From Desulfuromusa sp. (GTDB lineage: Bacteria > Desulfobacterota > Desulfuromonadia > Desulfuromonadales > Geopsychrobacteraceae): a stretch of 6,306 nucleotides of DNA. The notes below the pieces were generated by a model that worked only from the letters and a program-made list of their open reading frames with translations, was not told the origin of the DNA and searched no databases. The stretch lies in the NCBI GenBank assembly GCA_021157505.1, contig JAGGWI010000283.1, forward strand, positions 1 through 6,306, read 5' to 3'. Positions 5,498 to 6,306 of this stretch are shown here, in pieces (positions within the stretch are counted from its first letter, which is position 1; the number at the start of each line of letters is the position of its first letter). Made by a program: the position numbers and the translations under genes.

Positions 5498-6306
5498 TTA
5501 TTTTTTCCTGGAGACCGGGAGGTCAACAATAAAGGTTGCTCCACCTCCCGGGGTTTCTTCGACCCAGGCATTACCACCGAAAACCCGGGCAATTTTTGCT
5601 ACGGTTGCCAAACCTATTCCAGTACCTGCCGACCCTTTACTGCTACTGCCACGCTTGAATGGCTCAAACACCTCTTCCCGTTCTGCTATAGCGATTCCCG
5701 GGCCGTGATCGACCACAATAAAGCGCACTCGATCAGAGAATCCCTGTCCAGAAACCTCAATCCGGGGGTCAGCTTCAGCCGCATATTTCAGGGCGTTACC
5801 CAAAAGGTTTCTGAACAGATCCGTCAACAGAGATTCTGGTATTTTAACTTCCGGCAAGATATCAATCGTCACCTTTGCCCTACGTTCCAACACTTTATCC
5901 GCTAACTCCAGTAATACATTCTCGGCAATATTTGTTGCATCAAGGGATTGTTCAGGAATTTTCAACTGCCCAACACGTGACAGAGCCAGTAAATCCTCCA
6001 ATAGATCTTTCATCTTTTCTGCGGTTTTCTTGATCTCGGCAATAGACTCCCGACCGATATCATCAAGCTGCTCTCCATAACGATCTTCAAGCAGTTCTGC
6101 AAAACCGATCAGCGGGGTCAATGGGGAACGAAGATCGTGAGACACCGTCGCCACAAAGGCATCCAATTCGCGATTTGTCTGTTGCAACTGACGTCTGGTC
6201 TCTATCCGCTCGGTGATATCCCGGCTGACTCCAAGTTTGTGAGTTGGGCTTTTTGCTAAAGGATAGGGAGAATGGATAATTTCATAAGTCCGCCCCGTTT
6301 CCGGCA
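5498..6306 (-). CDS. PAS-domain sensor histidine kinase, N-terminus outside window
   Basis: Sensor kinase that autophosphorylates on a histidine and passes the phosphate to a response regulator. The reading frame is open to the right edge, so 268 C-terminal residues are visible. Residues 1-33 are the end of a PAS/PAC domain (PETGRTYEII ... GVSRDITERI). The HisKA dimerisation domain follows at about 45-110, with the phospho-acceptor H56 in VSHDLRSPL. The HATPase_c domain follows: N-box FRNLLGNALKY (N170), G1 DHGPGI (199-204), F-box EPF (214-216) and G2 GTGIGLA (227-233). It ends with VDLPVSRKK; no receiver domain is attached. The TTG at 6187 is within the frame and is not the true start, since PAS sequence continues upstream in phase. 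No membrane segment is visible in this part. It is followed by SBP2 on the same strand after 104 bases, but SBP2 has its own promoter, so a regulatory link is only a possibility. Confidence 0.93.
   Translation of the reverse strand, partial: PETGRTYEIIHSPYPLAKSPTHKLGVSRDITERIETRRQLQQTNRELDAFVATVSHDLRSPLTPLIGFAELLEDRYGEQLDDIGRESIAEIKKTAEKMKDLLEDLLALSRVGQLKIPEQSLDATNIAENVLLELADKVLERRAKVTIDILPEVKIPESLLTDLFRNLLGNALKYAAEADPRIEVSGQGFSDRVRFIVVDHGPGIAIAEREEVFEPFKRGSSSKGSAGTGIGLATVAKIARVFGGNAWVEETPGGGATFIVDLPVSRKK

Noticed and set aside
5444..5905. Plus-strand open frame antisense to the histidine kinase
   Set aside because: The opposite strand encodes a clear HATPase domain; this frame has no family resemblance or ribosome site of note.
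1..6306. CRISPR array, tRNA, rRNA, insertion sequence, phage or toxin-antitoxin genes
   Set aside because: None was seen on reading both strands: no regularly spaced repeats, no transposase or integrase motifs, and nearly all the sequence is accounted for by six genes of known families.

Overview
The window carries a TRAP (tripartite ATP-independent periplasmic) transporter locus with an embedded L-serine dehydratase gene, and the start of a sensor histidine kinase gene at the right edge. Base composition looks moderate. The Gram-negative transport logic, a Tat-exported binding protein, an oxygen-sensitive Fe-S serine dehydratase of the short type and a PAS/HisKA kinase together suggest an anaerobic or facultative proteobacterium, perhaps of the Desulfuromonadales group. 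That placement is inference from gene style, not from a marker gene.

Layout from left to right. At 1-614 (minus) is the N-terminal 204 residues of a TRAP substrate-binding protein (SBP1) with a Sec signal peptide. At 615-959 is a divergent intergenic region with candidate promoters for both sides and a terminator-like hairpin. At 960-1517 and 1510-2829 (plus) are the small (DctQ) and large (DctM) membrane subunits, overlapping by 8 bases. At 2830-2987 is a convergent gap holding two adjacent small hairpins and a probable sdaA terminator. At 2988-4202 (minus) is a 404-residue Fe-S L-serine ammonia-lyase. At 4203-4298 is a strong minus-strand terminator. At 4299-5393 (minus) is a second, complete TRAP binding protein (SBP2) with a twin-arginine signal. 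At 5394-5497 is a good sigma-70-like promoter followed by a perfect 14-bp palindrome. At 5498-6306 (minus) is the C-terminal part of a PAS-HisKA-HATPase histidine kinase.

How the genes may work together. SBP1 and SBP2 are paralogues: a hand alignment of about 170 residues shows about half identical. Both resemble TakP/FcbT-type binding proteins, which in characterised cases bind 2-oxoacids or other monocarboxylates, or aromatic and sugar-like compounds. Only one DctQM pair is visible, so the two binding proteins may share it, one exported by Sec and the other by Tat. Serine dehydratase makes pyruvate and ammonia in the cytoplasm, so a link to uptake of pyruvate-like acids or serine is plausible but unproven. 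I see no phage, insertion sequence, CRISPR array, tRNA or rRNA. The genes are known families; the points of interest are the gene arrangement, the cysteine pattern of the serine dehydratase and several regulatory structures.
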